In this document: positions 26,167-35,303 of the stretch, one piece after another
Position numbering within the stretch: the stretch's first letter is position 1
Layout of the letters: each line of letters opens with the position of its first letter
Assembly: GCF_000420485.1 (NCBI RefSeq)
Contig: NZ_ATVA01000012.1
Location: forward strand, 248,001-312,000
DNA length: 64,000 nt
Origin: Paucidesulfovibrio longus DSM 6739
GTDB lineage: Bacteria > Desulfobacterota > Desulfovibrionia > Desulfovibrionales > Desulfovibrionaceae
Reading direction: 5' to 3'
Notes under the pieces: generated by a model
Databases searched by the model: none
Seen by the model: the letters and a program-made list of their open reading frames with translations, nothing else
Told to the model about the DNA's origin: nothing
Position numbers and translations under genes: made by a program

Positions 26167-27180
26167 TCATTTCCAGACGCCGGGGACCGCGACGCCGCAT
26201 CTGCCGCACTTGCCGTCCTGCACGTCGTTTCGCGCGACGCCGAACCCGACCCGCTCCAGCAGCCGCGCCCCGCAGTCCCGGCAGTAGGTGTTGTCCGCAT
26301 CGTGACCGGGCACGTTGCCGATGTAGACGAAGCGCAGCCCGGCGTCCTTTCCGGCCTGGAGCGCCGTTTCCAGCGTGGCCACGGGCGTGGGCGGCGTGGT
26401 GGCCATGCGGAATTGCGGGTGGAAGCGCGAAACGTGCCAGGGCGTGTCCCTGCCCAGCTCCTGGCCGATGAAGTCCGCGATCCGGCCCAGCTCCTCGGGC
26501 GAGTCGTTCCAGCCGGGGATGACCAGGGTCGTTATCTCCAGCCACCAGCCCATTCCCCGCATGGTCTTGAGGTTTTCCAGCACGGGCGCCAGGCGCGCGC
26601 CGCAGAGTTCCTTGTAGAACTTGTCGGTGAAGGCCTTGAGGTCGATGTTGGCGGCCTGGATCAGCGGGCCGAGCTGCTCCAGACAGGCCGGGCTTTGGAA
26701 GCCGTTGGAGACGAGGATGTTCTTGAGGCCCGCCTTTTGGGCCTCGGCCGCGGTGTCGCGCATGAACTCGAAGAAGACCGTGGGCTCGGAGTAGGTATAG
26801 GAGATGGAGCGCGCCTGGTTGCGCAGCGCGGCCGTGACCAGCTCCTCCGGCGAGGCGGAGCGTCCAGGCACGCCGCCGCCGTTGCGCGGCGTCTGGGAGA
26901 GGGTTTCGTTCTGGCAAAAGGCGCAGGAAAAGTTGCAGCCCGCCGTGCCGAAGGAAAAGGTCTGCGATCCCGGAAGGAAATGATAAAGCGGTTTCTTCTC
27001 TACGGGGTCGAGGTTCAGGGCCGCGACTTTGCCGTAGACCAGGGAATGGAGCACGCCTCCCCGGTTTTCGCGCACCCCGCAGAGTCCGGTCTCCCCGTCG
27101 GGAATGACGCAATATTGACGGCACAGACGGCAGTGGACCCTGTTTTCGCTGATGGGCTCCCAGAGTTCGGCTCGGCGCAT
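26167..27180 (-). CDS. amrS: AmmeMemoRadiSam system radical SAM enzyme (AmrS)
   Basis: The protein has 337 residues. The radical SAM cluster motif is CNFSCAFC (Cys82, 86, 89). The N-terminal region with CRLCRQYC and TGLCGVR and the following SFSFGTAG-like lead-in are typical of the AmrS/PflA-like group, as are YTYSEPTVFFEFM, VSNGF and NIDLKAF. A C-terminal pair CRDCG / CGRCG suggests a zinc ribbon or second site. AmrS usually occurs with AmmeMemo (AmrA/AmrB) genes, which are not next to it here. The chemical reaction is not established. Start follows AGGTGGAAC. Confidence 0.85.
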   Translation of the reverse strand: MRRAELWEPISENRVHCRLCRQYCVIPDGETGLCGVRENRGGVLHSLVYGKVAALNLDPVEKKPLYHFLPGSQTFSFGTAGCNFSCAFCQNETLSQTPRNGGGVPGRSASPEELVTAALRNQARSISYTYSEPTVFFEFMRDTAAEAQKAGLKNILVSNGFQSPACLEQLGPLIQAANIDLKAFTDKFYKELCGARLAPVLENLKTMRGMGWWLEITTLVIPGWNDSPEELGRIADFIGQELGRDTPWHVSRFHPQFRMATTPPTPVATLETALQAGKDAGLRFVYIGNVPGHDADNTYCRDCGARLLERVGFGVARNDVQDGKCGRCGVAVPGVWK

Positions 27181-27279
27181 GTTCCACCTCCCTGTTTTCC
27201 GCTTTTACGGCAAGCGCGGGAAAAAGGGAACCATGGCCTTGTCCGTTCCGGCTGCTTCGCCATGTTCCGTATCAGGGCG

Positions 27280-27669
27280 CTACTCGTTGGGCGTGCTGGT
27301 CGTGGTGGTGGTCGTGGTCGAGTTGGTTTCCCCCCCGGAGGTGACGCTCGTGCTGCTCTGGGTGGTGGTGTTGGTTTTTCCGCCGGAGGGCCAGTCCACG
27401 TTCGGGTCCACGGTGATGACGATCTTGTCGTACCAGTCCACGGGCTCCTTGGGATCGGCGGGCTGGTAGCCCCAGACCTCGTTTTCGTTCTGGTCCGTGC
27501 CGAAATAGCTGCGGCCCTCGCTCTTGCGGGTGCCCCAGGTGTCGTCCTGGCGGTTCTTGGCGGTGTCCCTGTTGGGGAATTTGTTCTGGCTGTGCGCCAG
27601 ACCGGCGGAAAGCAAAAAAGCGGCCACCATTGCGAATGCCGCTGCAAGCATGGCGAATCTGGAACGCAT
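27280..27669 (-). CDS. Small exported protein with threonine-rich tail, unknown function
   Basis: The protein has 129 residues. A signal peptide (about 5-26, cleavage near AHSQN) precedes a polar mature protein without cysteines. The C-terminal 35 residues are almost only Thr, Ser, Asn and Gly (TNTTTQSSTSVTSGG, then TTTTTTTSTPNE), low-complexity and likely disordered. The middle holds WYDKIVITVDPNVDWPSGG. I do not recognise the family. It is divergent from the binding-protein gene at 27822. Confidence 0.6.
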   Translation of the reverse strand: MRSRFAMLAAAFAMVAAFLLSAGLAHSQNKFPNRDTAKNRQDDTWGTRKSEGRSYFGTDQNENEVWGYQPADPKEPVDWYDKIVITVDPNVDWPSGGKTNTTTQSSTSVTSGGETNSTTTTTTTSTPNE

Positions 27670-27821
27670 GATTACCCCTTTGCCCGGCAGAGGGCGCGAA
27701 TTTCATTTGACTGCATGGATGCAAGCGCCGGACCGAAAAACACGCCCGCTTGGGAGGAATTATGGACAGAAAGAGATGGGGGTGCTAGCCTCGCTCTGGA
27801 ATCCACCGTGCCGGGAGGTAT

Positions 27822-28937
27822 ATGCGATATACTAGGGCCGTCGTCGCAATACTCGTCTTTTTCATGGGCGCACTCGCTTCCTGCCAGGGAAGCGATCCCC
27901 TGCTGATTGGGTATGTCGGACCTTTGACCGGCAAATATTCGGACCTTGGCGTTCAGGGGCGAAACGGCGTGCGGCTGGCGATCGAGCACGTCAACGAGGC
28001 GGGCGGATTGCGCGGCAGGCCCGTGCGCCTGCTCGCGGTGAACGACTTCAGCACTTCGAACGGGACGCTGGAGGCTTTTCGCTCCCTCGCGTCCCAGGGA
28101 GTCCGGGCTGCGGTCGGCCCCATGACGAGCGGACAGGCCGTGGCCGCCTGGCCGGTCATGCAGGACTTCGACGGGCTGATCATCTCCCCCACGGTGGCGA
28201 CTCCCAGCCTGAGCGGGCGCAGGGATTTCTTTTTCCGGGTCATTTCCACCAACGTGGACTGGGGCGAGGCCCTGGCCGACTATGCCGCAAACGTGTTGCG
28301 GCTGCGTTCCATCGTCTCCGTCGGCGACAAGAACAACGCCGAATATGTGAAGACCTTCATTGAGGCTTTCGAGCGCCGCTTCACCCAGCTGGGCGGAAAA
28401 ATCGCCGCGCAGATTTTTTTCCGGACCGGGGATCGCGACGATTGGAAGCCGCTTCTGGACACCCTGGATACGTATTCGCCGGACGGACTGCTCCTGGTGA
28501 CATCGGCGCGCGATGCGGCGGACATCGCCCGGAAGGTCGCCGTGCGCCGTTCTCCCATCCAGTTGCTCGGGCCGACCTGGCCCGCAAGCCGGGATCTGCT
28601 TTTCTTCGGAGGTCCGGCCGTGGAGAACGCGGTCTTCGCCACCGGGTTCGTGGACCACTCGGATTATCCGCCCCTGGTGAAGTTTCAGCGGGACTATCAG
28701 GCGCGCTACGGCTACAATCCCAGCTTCGCCGCGGCCTACGGCTACGAGGCGGCGACGATTCTGCTGCGGGGTTTGGAAGTGGGTGCGGATTCACCCGACT
28801 CGTTCCGCGATTTCCTCTCGCGGACAGGGGAGTTCGAAGGCGTCTACGGCAAGCTGCGTTTCGACGAATATGGGGATGTGGTTCGCAGCACCCGGATCAT
28901 CCGCGTTGAAAACGGCGAGTTCGTGAACCAGCAGTAG
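27822..28937 (+). CDS. Periplasmic-binding lipoprotein, branched-chain amino acid type (Peripla_BP_6)
   Basis: The protein has 371 residues. A lipobox (MGALASC) gives a lipidated cysteine at about residue 21. Mature sequence follows the LivJ/Peripla_BP_6 pattern: LLIGYVGPLTGKYSDLGVQGRNGVRLAIEHVNEAGGLRG-type N-lobe, ALIGP-like VGPMTSGQA, SPTVATPSLSGR, SVGDKNNAEYVKTFIEAF and a late FAAAYGYEAATILLRGL helix. No LivHMGF transporter genes are near. Instead a hybrid histidine kinase starts right after its stop, so it most likely feeds ligand information to the kinase. GGGAGG precedes the ATG. The ligand is unknown. Confidence 0.82.
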   Translation: MRYTRAVVAILVFFMGALASCQGSDPLLIGYVGPLTGKYSDLGVQGRNGVRLAIEHVNEAGGLRGRPVRLLAVNDFSTSNGTLEAFRSLASQGVRAAVGPMTSGQAVAAWPVMQDFDGLIISPTVATPSLSGRRDFFFRVISTNVDWGEALADYAANVLRLRSIVSVGDKNNAEYVKTFIEAFERRFTQLGGKIAAQIFFRTGDRDDWKPLLDTLDTYSPDGLLLVTSARDAADIARKVAVRRSPIQLLGPTWPASRDLLFFGGPAVENAVFATGFVDHSDYPPLVKFQRDYQARYGYNPSFAAAYGYEAATILLRGLEVGADSPDSFRDFLSRTGEFEGVYGKLRFDEYGDVVRSTRIIRVENGEFVNQQ

Positions 28938-31529
28938 GTGTCCATGCCCTTGCCTTCCTTCAAGGATATCGTCCGAAGCAAATTCCTGATCTGGATCGTG
29001 CTCCCCGGTGCGCTGAGCATTCTGGCGGCGGGAGCCGTCGTGGCCTATGAACTGCTGTCCGATTTTCGGACCACGAGCCGACTGCTCTCCGGGGCCGTGT
29101 CCCGGGTCGTGGAAGACTACGTGGACGACAGTCTGCGCCACCTGCGCATTTTCAGCGAAAGAAGCAACGACAGTGATGCGGACAAGCTTCGGACCCAGCT
29201 CAAGGATCTGTTCGAACTGTATCCGCACTTCGACCGCCTGCTCTGGCTGGACTCCGAAAGCCGCGCCCTGGCCATCTATCCGCCGGGCGGCGAAGGGCTT
29301 GCCTATCCGCAGCTGATGTCTGAACTCGACGGCGAAGGCGATCTGCTTTCCCGGCCACGTTCCTCGGCCCACAGCGGCAAGGTGGTGGTCTACATGGCCC
29401 ACCGCCGGAACGGAGGCGCGACGCTGGTCGCCGAGCTGGACCTGGGAGCCTTGCGCATGCACCTGCTCCGACTCGCGCCCGAAGGGTACCGGATCATGCT
29501 CGCCGACAAAAACGGCAACCTGCTCGTGCATCCGGAGAAATTCCTGGTGGAGGAGCAGGAGAACGTCGGGCAGTTGAACATTTTCCCCGGTTCCGGCTCT
29601 TCGGGCATATTGGAGTCGTTTTTCACCGAAGGCGAAACCCTGCACGTGGGCATTTCCAGAAGGGTGGGCGAGCATGGGCTGGTCCTCGTCGTTTCCCGGC
29701 CCCTCGCCGCCCTGGTCCTGCCGGCGCTGCGGACCATGGGACTGCTCCTGGCCGTGCTCTGCCTGCTCGCTTCGCTGGTTTTTCTGCGCTTCCAGGCGGC
29801 GCTGGATCGGATGCTGTTGCGGCCTCTCGACTCGTTCGTGGAAAACATCCGGGCAGCGGCGCGCGGCAACTACCGGGAATCCCTGGAGCGGATTTCCAGC
29901 TTCGCGGAACTGGACGCCGTGGAAGGCGAGTTCGCCGGGATGATCGAGGAGATTCGCAAACGCGAGCAGGCCCTTGTCGAGAGCACGAGCAGGCATAGGG
30001 CCATGTTCGAGGAAAGCGCCGCCGTCCAGCTGCTCATCGACGCGACCACGGGGCAGGTTCTGGACGCCAACCAGGCTGCGGTCGAGTTCTACGGCCATCC
30101 CCGCGAGAAGCTCATCGGTCTGCATCGCCAGTTCGTTTCCGCGCAGCCGACTGCGGAAGTGCTCCGGAATGTCGAGATCATGCGCGAGGGAAAGAGGAAC
30201 CTGATCCGCACCCGGCACAAGCTCGCCAGCGGCGAGGTCCGCGACGTGGAGGTCTTCGGCAGCGCGCTGCACCTGCAGGGCGAAGAGGCGATTTTCCTCA
30301 TCGTCCAGGACGTGACCGAACGCACGCGCATGGAACGCGAGATCGTGCGGGCCAAGGAGGAGGCGGAGCAGGCCAACAGCGCCAAGACCCTCTTCCTGGC
30401 GAACATGAGCCACGAGCTGCGCACCCCGCTTTCGGGCGTGATCGGCATGTCGCGGCTGCTGCTGGACACCCCGCTCTCCGGCGAACAGTCCTCCCTCGTG
30501 AAGATGTCTCTTGATTCCGCCGAGCATCTCCTGGGCATCGTGACCCAGCTTCTGGAGCTTTCCAGCCTTTTCTCCGGAAAGGTCAAGCTGCGGCCGGAAG
30601 TGTTCGACGTGCGCGCGGGCTTGACCACGGCCCGGAGCATGGTCGCCGTGCTCGCGGGCAAGAAGGGCGTGCTCTGCGAGCAGAACATCGAGCCGGACGT
30701 GCCCGTCGCCATCCGCGCAGACCTGGGCAAGCTGCGGCAGGTGCTCATCAATCTCGTGAACAACGCGGTCAAGTTCACGGAACGGGGCGTGGTCATGGTC
30801 GATGTGCGCCGTTTGCCCGCCAAGGGCGGCGGGGCGCGGCCCATGCTGGAATTCACGGTTACGGACACGGGCATGGGCATCCCGGAGGACAAGCTGGAAA
30901 CCATCTTCGAGAGCTTCGTGCTCGGCGAGGACGTGCTGACCAAGCGCTACGGCGGCACGGGGCTCGGACTGGCCATCAGCAAGCAGCTCGTGGAACTCAT
31001 GGGCGGCACGATCCAGGTTTCGAGCGTTCTCGGCGAGGGCAGCCGCTTCGTCTTCACCGTGCCCTACGAACCCGCCGTGCTGGACGAGCCGCAGGACCGC
31101 GCCGATGCCGAGCCCGAGCCCGCAAGCGAAGCGCCGAACGTCCGGCTGCGGGTGCTGGTGGCCGAGGACGAACGCACCAACCGCCTGCTGGCCGAGCGGC
31201 TGCTGCAAAAGGCCGGGCACGAGGTCCGCGCCGTGGAGAACGGCGAGCAGGTGCTTGCCGCGCTTCGGGAGGAATCCTTCGACGCGGTGCTCATGGATAT
31301 TCAGATGCCGGTGATGAACGGTCTGGAGGCCACGCGGCGCATACGCTCCGGAGCAACGGAGGGGATTCGGGCGGACATCCCCATCGTGGCCCTGACCGCC
31401 TATTCCCGCAGCGGGGACAGGGAGGAGTTCATGGCCCAGGGCATGGACGACTACCTGAGCAAGCCGCTGGAGGCGAACCGGCTGGCCGCCGTGCTGAACG
31501 AGATCGCCTCCCGGCTCGGCAAGGCTTGA
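28938..31529 (+). CDS. Membrane-bound hybrid histidine kinase (extracytoplasmic sensor, HAMP, PAS, HisKA, HATPase, REC)
   Basis: The protein has 863 residues. TM1 at about 16-37, a 220-residue extracytoplasmic sensor (double Cache-like), TM2 at about 262-284, HAMP-like linker to 345, PAS domain about 348-465, a phospho-acceptor helix FLANMSHELRTPLSG (His492), ATP-binding boxes NLVNNA, DTGMGIPE and GGTGLGL, then a receiver domain (VLVAEDE, Asp787 in LMDIQMP, KPL lysine). All catalytic residues are present. The GTG start abuts the stop of the binding-protein gene with no gap; an ATG two codons on is possible. No cognate transcription factor lies nearby. Confidence 0.9.
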   Translation: MSMPLPSFKDIVRSKFLIWIVLPGALSILAAGAVVAYELLSDFRTTSRLLSGAVSRVVEDYVDDSLRHLRIFSERSNDSDADKLRTQLKDLFELYPHFDRLLWLDSESRALAIYPPGGEGLAYPQLMSELDGEGDLLSRPRSSAHSGKVVVYMAHRRNGGATLVAELDLGALRMHLLRLAPEGYRIMLADKNGNLLVHPEKFLVEEQENVGQLNIFPGSGSSGILESFFTEGETLHVGISRRVGEHGLVLVVSRPLAALVLPALRTMGLLLAVLCLLASLVFLRFQAALDRMLLRPLDSFVENIRAAARGNYRESLERISSFAELDAVEGEFAGMIEEIRKREQALVESTSRHRAMFEESAAVQLLIDATTGQVLDANQAAVEFYGHPREKLIGLHRQFVSAQPTAEVLRNVEIMREGKRNLIRTRHKLASGEVRDVEVFGSALHLQGEEAIFLIVQDVTERTRMEREIVRAKEEAEQANSAKTLFLANMSHELRTPLSGVIGMSRLLLDTPLSGEQSSLVKMSLDSAEHLLGIVTQLLELSSLFSGKVKLRPEVFDVRAGLTTARSMVAVLAGKKGVLCEQNIEPDVPVAIRADLGKLRQVLINLVNNAVKFTERGVVMVDVRRLPAKGGGARPMLEFTVTDTGMGIPEDKLETIFESFVLGEDVLTKRYGGTGLGLAISKQLVELMGGTIQVSSVLGEGSRFVFTVPYEPAVLDEPQDRADAEPEPASEAPNVRLRVLVAEDERTNRLLAERLLQKAGHEVRAVENGEQVLAALREESFDAVLMDIQMPVMNGLEATRRIRSGATEGIRADIPIVALTAYSRSGDREEFMAQGMDDYLSKPLEANRLAAVLNEIASRLGKA

Positions 31530-31588
31530 ACTCCAGGCCCAACCCGCCTATCATCCGGCCTTCCGACAACCCCCAAGGAGCACAAGAC

Positions 31589-32638
31589 ATGAGCGATGCC
31601 AAGGGACGCGCCGACGCCTACAAGGCAGCGGGCGTGGACATCGAAGCAGGAAACGCCTTCATCGGGCGCATCAAGGATATGGTCAAGTCAACCTTCACCC
31701 CCGGAGTGGTCACGGAAATCGGCGGCTTCGGCGGCCTGTTCCGGCCGGACCTCGCGGGCATGGCCGAGCCGCTGCTCGTGTCCGGCACGGACGGCGTGGG
31801 CACCAAGCTCAAGCTCGCCTTCCAGTTCGACAGACACGATACCGTGGGCATCGACCTCGTGGCCATGAGCGTCAACGACGTGCTCGTGCAGGGCGCCGCC
31901 CCGTTGTTCTTTCTTGATTATTTCGCCACGGGCAAGCTGACCCAGGGCGTCCCCGAAGCCGTCATTTCCGGCGTGGCCGAAGGCTGCCGCCAGTCCGCCT
32001 GCGCGCTGCTCGGCGGAGAGACCGCCGAGATGCCCGGCTTCTACCCGGACGGCGAATACGATCTTTCGGGCTTTTGCGTGGGCATCGTGGACCGGCCGAA
32101 GCTGGTGGACGGCAAGAGCGTGCGCCCCGGCGACGCCATTGTCGGCCTGGCCTCCTCCGGCGTGCATTCCAACGGCTATTCCCTGGTGCGCAAGCTCTTC
32201 GACCAGTCCGGGCTGAAGCCTTCCGACCCCTTCCCCGGCGGGACCAAGAGCGTGGCCGAGACGTTGCTGGAGCCGACGCGCATCTACGTCAAGCCCGTGC
32301 TCGATCTGCTGGAGCACGCCGAGGTGCGCGGCATGGTCCACGTCACGGGGGGCGGATTCTACGACAACATTCCCCGCGTCCTGCCGGACGGCGTTGCCGC
32401 GAAGATCAGCTTCGGAAGCTGGGAAATACTGTCTGTGTTCCGCTGGCTGCGTGAGCAGGGCGGGCTCTCCTGGCCGGAGATGCTCCAGATCTTCAACTGC
32501 TCCGTGGGCTACATCGCCATCACCCCCGAGCCGGAAAAGGCCATCGAGGTCTTGGCCGGGCACGGCGTGACCGCGTCGGTCATCGGCGAGATTGTGGAGC
32601 GCGAAGGCCGCGAGGAGCAGGTCGAGATCGTGTTCTAG
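31589..32638 (+). CDS. purM: Phosphoribosylformylglycinamidine cyclo-ligase (AIR synthase)
   Basis: The protein has 349 residues. It makes aminoimidazole ribonucleotide in purine synthesis. The segment DAYKAAGVDIEAGNAFI at the start, SGTDGVGTKLKLAF, DLVAMSVNDVLVQGA, LDYFATGKL, ALLGGETAEMPGFY and HVTGGGFYDNIPRVLP are the classic PurM marks. The start at MSDAKGR follows AAGGAG with 6-nt spacing; an in-frame ATG 21 codons upstream overlaps the kinase end and lacks a site. It is 59 bp after the kinase gene and is closed by a terminator. Confidence 0.96.
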   Translation: MSDAKGRADAYKAAGVDIEAGNAFIGRIKDMVKSTFTPGVVTEIGGFGGLFRPDLAGMAEPLLVSGTDGVGTKLKLAFQFDRHDTVGIDLVAMSVNDVLVQGAAPLFFLDYFATGKLTQGVPEAVISGVAEGCRQSACALLGGETAEMPGFYPDGEYDLSGFCVGIVDRPKLVDGKSVRPGDAIVGLASSGVHSNGYSLVRKLFDQSGLKPSDPFPGGTKSVAETLLEPTRIYVKPVLDLLEHAEVRGMVHVTGGGFYDNIPRVLPDGVAAKISFGSWEILSVFRWLREQGGLSWPEMLQIFNCSVGYIAITPEPEKAIEVLAGHGVTASVIGEIVEREGREEQVEIVF

Positions 32639-32674
32639 GCGCGGAGCGGATTCATTCCCGCTTCAGGAAAGCCG

Positions 32675-32709
32675 AAAGGGCGCGCACCGCAATGGTGCGC
32701 GCCCTTTTT
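32675..32709 (+). terminator. Rho-independent terminator after purM
   Basis: A 14-bp perfect stem (32675-32688 with 32694-32707), 5-nt loop and T-run (to 32709). It also lies just before the end of the convergent radical SAM gene, whose transcript would also read a U-tract-poor copy of it. Confidence 0.88.
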
Positions 32710-32732
32710 CGTCTCGTGGTGCAACGCCCGGA

Positions 32733-33998
32733 TCATTCTCCAAGGTACGGATTGAAATATCCGAACTTGAGCCAGTCGTGCGCCTTGCGCAGCCGCTTGC
32801 GGAAGTTGATCAGGCCCATGGCCGGGCCGGGGGAATACGGGCCGAGCAGGTCCAGGGCGAGCTGCGGGTCCAGGTTCAGGTTGCGGAGCTGGATGAAGTC
32901 CAGGCGCGTTTCGTCCACGAGCGCGGAAAGGGCTTCGAGTTCCTCCTCGGTGTCGTTCAGGCCGGGGAAGAAAAGATAGTTCAGGGAAACGAACAGCCCG
33001 TTCTTCTTGGCTTCCCGGATGCACTGGAGCACGTCCTCGAAGGCGTAGCCGTTGGGCCGGTAGTAGGCTTCGTAGGGCTTTTTGCGCACCGCGTTCAGGC
33101 TGACGCGGATGGAATTCACGCCCGCCTCGGCCAGGGGGCGCATGGCGTCGGGCAGGGAGGCGTTGGTGTTCACGTTCACCGTGCCGGTTCCGCCGCGTTC
33201 GCGGAAGGTGCGCGTGGCCTCGGCCAGGAGCTTCCAATTGGTCAGGGGTTCGCCCTCGCAGCCCTGGCCGAAGGAAAAGACCGGGCGTTTTTCGCGCGTG
33301 CCGTGGTGGAGCATGACCTCCACGATTTCGTCCACCGTGGGGGTGAAGGCGATGCGGTTCTGGGGCGAGGGGAAACCGGAGTCCTCCGGCTGGAGGGAAA
33401 TGCAGCCCACGCAGCGGGCGTTGCACGTTTTGGACGTGGGCAGCGGGCACTCGAAGCGGCCCAGGGAAAGGTTCTTGGCCGCGGGGCAGCCGTAGTTCAG
33501 GGCGCAGCTCGCCAGGTGGCGCATGAGCCGGTTTTCCGGGAAGCGCTTGAGCAGGTTGTGCGCTCCGGCGCGGATGCGCTCCGGGTCGATGCCGGAAAAG
33601 ATCTGGCGCTTGTCCTCGTCCACCTGCTTGGCGCAGACCCAGAACTTGTCCTCGGCGAAGCCGATGGCCGCATAGGAGAGCAGCGGCAGGGCGGGGGCGT
33701 CCGGATCCTGGGCATAGGCGGCCACGCCCGTGACCGTGTGCGCCGGGCTGGCGAACGCCGCCACGGCGAGATCCTCCATGACCTCGATCTCGCCGGTTTC
33801 GTCGTCGAAGCCCACGGCGTGCCGTCCCGGCAGGAGGAAGAACTCGCTCTCCGGCGGCAGGGGCATGATCTCGTCGGGCCGGGGCAGGGTCAGCTCGCCT
33901 CCCCGGCGGCAAAGCATCAGGAGATCGGGGTGGTCGTAGATATTGCCGTCTTTGTCCGCCACCAGCAGGTGCGGACGGGGTTTTTCGCGTTTCGCCAT
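32733..33998 (-). CDS. Radical SAM protein with additional conserved-looking cysteines
   Basis: The protein has 421 residues. The radical SAM motif CNARCVGC (Cys192, 196, 199) is followed by FSFGQGCEGEPL, a typical substrate/SAM region, NVNTNASL and RVSLNA. Upstream of the motif, Cys165, Cys171 and Cys184 occur close together and may hold a second cluster. The N-terminal 130 residues (LLVADKDGNIYDHPDL, ESEFFLLPGRHAVGFD) are a separate beta-rich part seen in some Desulfovibrio-type radical SAM proteins. The reaction is unknown. Start MAKREKPRP; upstream in-frame ATG codons extend into GC-rich non-coding DNA. Confidence 0.78.
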   Translation of the reverse strand: MAKREKPRPHLLVADKDGNIYDHPDLLMLCRRGGELTLPRPDEIMPLPPESEFFLLPGRHAVGFDDETGEIEVMEDLAVAAFASPAHTVTGVAAYAQDPDAPALPLLSYAAIGFAEDKFWVCAKQVDEDKRQIFSGIDPERIRAGAHNLLKRFPENRLMRHLASCALNYGCPAAKNLSLGRFECPLPTSKTCNARCVGCISLQPEDSGFPSPQNRIAFTPTVDEIVEVMLHHGTREKRPVFSFGQGCEGEPLTNWKLLAEATRTFRERGGTGTVNVNTNASLPDAMRPLAEAGVNSIRVSLNAVRKKPYEAYYRPNGYAFEDVLQCIREAKKNGLFVSLNYLFFPGLNDTEEELEALSALVDETRLDFIQLRNLNLDPQLALDLLGPYSPGPAMGLINFRKRLRKAHDWLKFGYFNPYLGE

Positions 33999-34128
33999 GC
34001 GCGGACCATAGTGGATGGGGCGCGGGACGGCAAGAGGGGAAGGGGGACGGTCGGCCAGGGAGGATCGGACGCCGGGCAGCAAGGAAGGAGCGGGGGCCGG
34101 GCGAAGCCTGGCCGGGCCGGGGGCAATG

Positions 34129-34160
34129 AAAAAGGCCGATGCGCATGCGCATCGGCCTTT
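34129..34160 (-). terminator. Terminator of the rplM-rpsI operon, perfect 30-nt palindrome
   Basis: Positions 34131-34160 are fully self-complementary, which gives a long stem with a minimal loop. On the minus strand it is followed by a run of five T (34129-34133 overlapping the foot of the stem). It lies 28 bp past the rpsI stop. Confidence 0.87.
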
Positions 34161-34188
34161 CGAACAACCTTGCGTGGCCGCGAGCGGC

Positions 34189-34587
34189 TTAACGCTTGGA
34201 GTACTGGTACTTGGCGCGGGCGCCGGGCTGACCGTACTTCTTGCGTTCCTTGGTGCGGGCGTCGCGGGTGAGCAGGCCGGCGCGCTTCAGGGCCGGGCGC
34301 AGCTCGGGATCCATCTTCTCCAGGGCGCGGGCGATGCCGTGACGGACGGCCTGGGCCTGTCCGGACATGCCGCCGCCGGCGCAGGTGACTTTGATGTCGA
34401 CCTTGTCCAGCAGACGCACGAGCTTCAGGGGCTGCTCAATGATCATCTGCAGGGCCTTGCGCGGGAAATACTCGCTCACGGGCTTGTTGTTCACAAGGAT
34501 CTGTCCGCTGCCCGCCGGGTAGAGGCGGGTTCTGGCGACGGATTCCTTACGTCTGCCGGTGCCGTAGCTAAAATCGCTCATGGTCAT
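34189..34587 (-). CDS. rpsI: 30S ribosomal protein uS9
   Basis: The protein has 132 residues. The pattern [19 protein letters not shown], the middle [19 protein letters not shown] and the C-terminal tail [17 protein letters not shown] are uS9 signatures; the basic tail reaches the decoding centre. A second ATG lies two codons downstream (MSDFSYG) and may be the true start. It is the second gene of the standard rplM-rpsI operon, 9 bp after rplM. Confidence 0.97.
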   Translation of the reverse strand: MTMSDFSYGTGRRKESVARTRLYPAGSGQILVNNKPVSEYFPRKALQMIIEQPLKLVRLLDKVDIKVTCAGGGMSGQAQAVRHGIARALEKMDPELRPALKRAGLLTRDARTKERKKYGQPGARAKYQYSKR

Positions 34588-34596
34588 CCACCTGCG

Positions 34597-35025
34597 TTAA
34601 AAATCGAGAGTTTTGGGCTGCTGGGCCTGATGCGGATGCTCGGGACCGGCGTAGACCTTCAGCTTCTTGAGCTGCTGCCGACCGAGACGGGTCTTGGGAA
34701 GCATGCCGCGAACGGCCTTGAGCAGGACGTTTTCAGGCTTTCTTTCCAACATTTCAGCCAGGGTCTTGGTCTTCAGTCCGCCGGGAAAGCCGGAGTGCTT
34801 GTAGTAGCGCTTCTGCTCCATCTTGCGGCCGGTGACCTTGACCTTCTCGGCATTGACCACAACCACGAAGTCGCCGTTGTCCATGTGGTTGGCGAATTCG
34901 GGCTTATGTTTGCCAAGCAGACGACGGGTGATCTCGGTGGCGAGGCGACCGAGGATCTTGTCCGTGGCGTCGACCACGATCCAGTCGTTACTGATATCTG
35001 CAGGAGTCGGGGTGTATGTCTTCAT
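34597..35025 (-). CDS. rplM: 50S ribosomal protein uL13
   Basis: The protein has 142 residues. Start [20 protein letters not shown], then [34 protein letters not shown] and [21 protein letters not shown] define uL13. It is the first gene of the operon, preceded by GAAGGAG and a clear promoter. Length is normal. Confidence 0.97.
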   Translation of the reverse strand: MKTYTPTPADISNDWIVVDATDKILGRLATEITRRLLGKHKPEFANHMDNGDFVVVVNAEKVKVTGRKMEQKRYYKHSGFPGGLKTKTLAEMLERKPENVLLKAVRGMLPKTRLGRQQLKKLKVYAGPEHPHQAQQPKTLDF

Positions 35026-35060
35026 TGCTTAAAGCTCCTTCTCGTGAAACCGGAAGGGGA

Positions 35061-35089
35061 TACTTACGGGCTTTCATGTCCGCTGTCAA
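35061..35089 (-). promoter_or_regulatory. Sigma-70-type promoter of rplM-rpsI
   Basis: On the minus strand TTGACA (35084-35089) and TAAGTA (35061-35066) are 17 bp apart. The predicted start leaves a leader of about 30 nt with GAAGGAG before the rplM ATG. The -35 is a perfect consensus, fitting a highly expressed operon. Confidence 0.75.
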
Positions 35090-35303
35090 GCGTGGCCACG
35101 TAAAAACTCCCCGGTTGGGTCATTATATATATGGAGCAGGCAGGAGACGGGGACTCCTGCGCGCGCCGGAGGCACTGATGCCATTATCCGGGGAAAATGT
35201 CACGCGGAACCGAACATGAAAACGAAATCAGTCCGGCCCGCTCCCCTCCGAAAAGGGTCCGGGGAAAAAATAACAGCCGGATCGGGAGGGAATTCGGGAA
35301 CGG

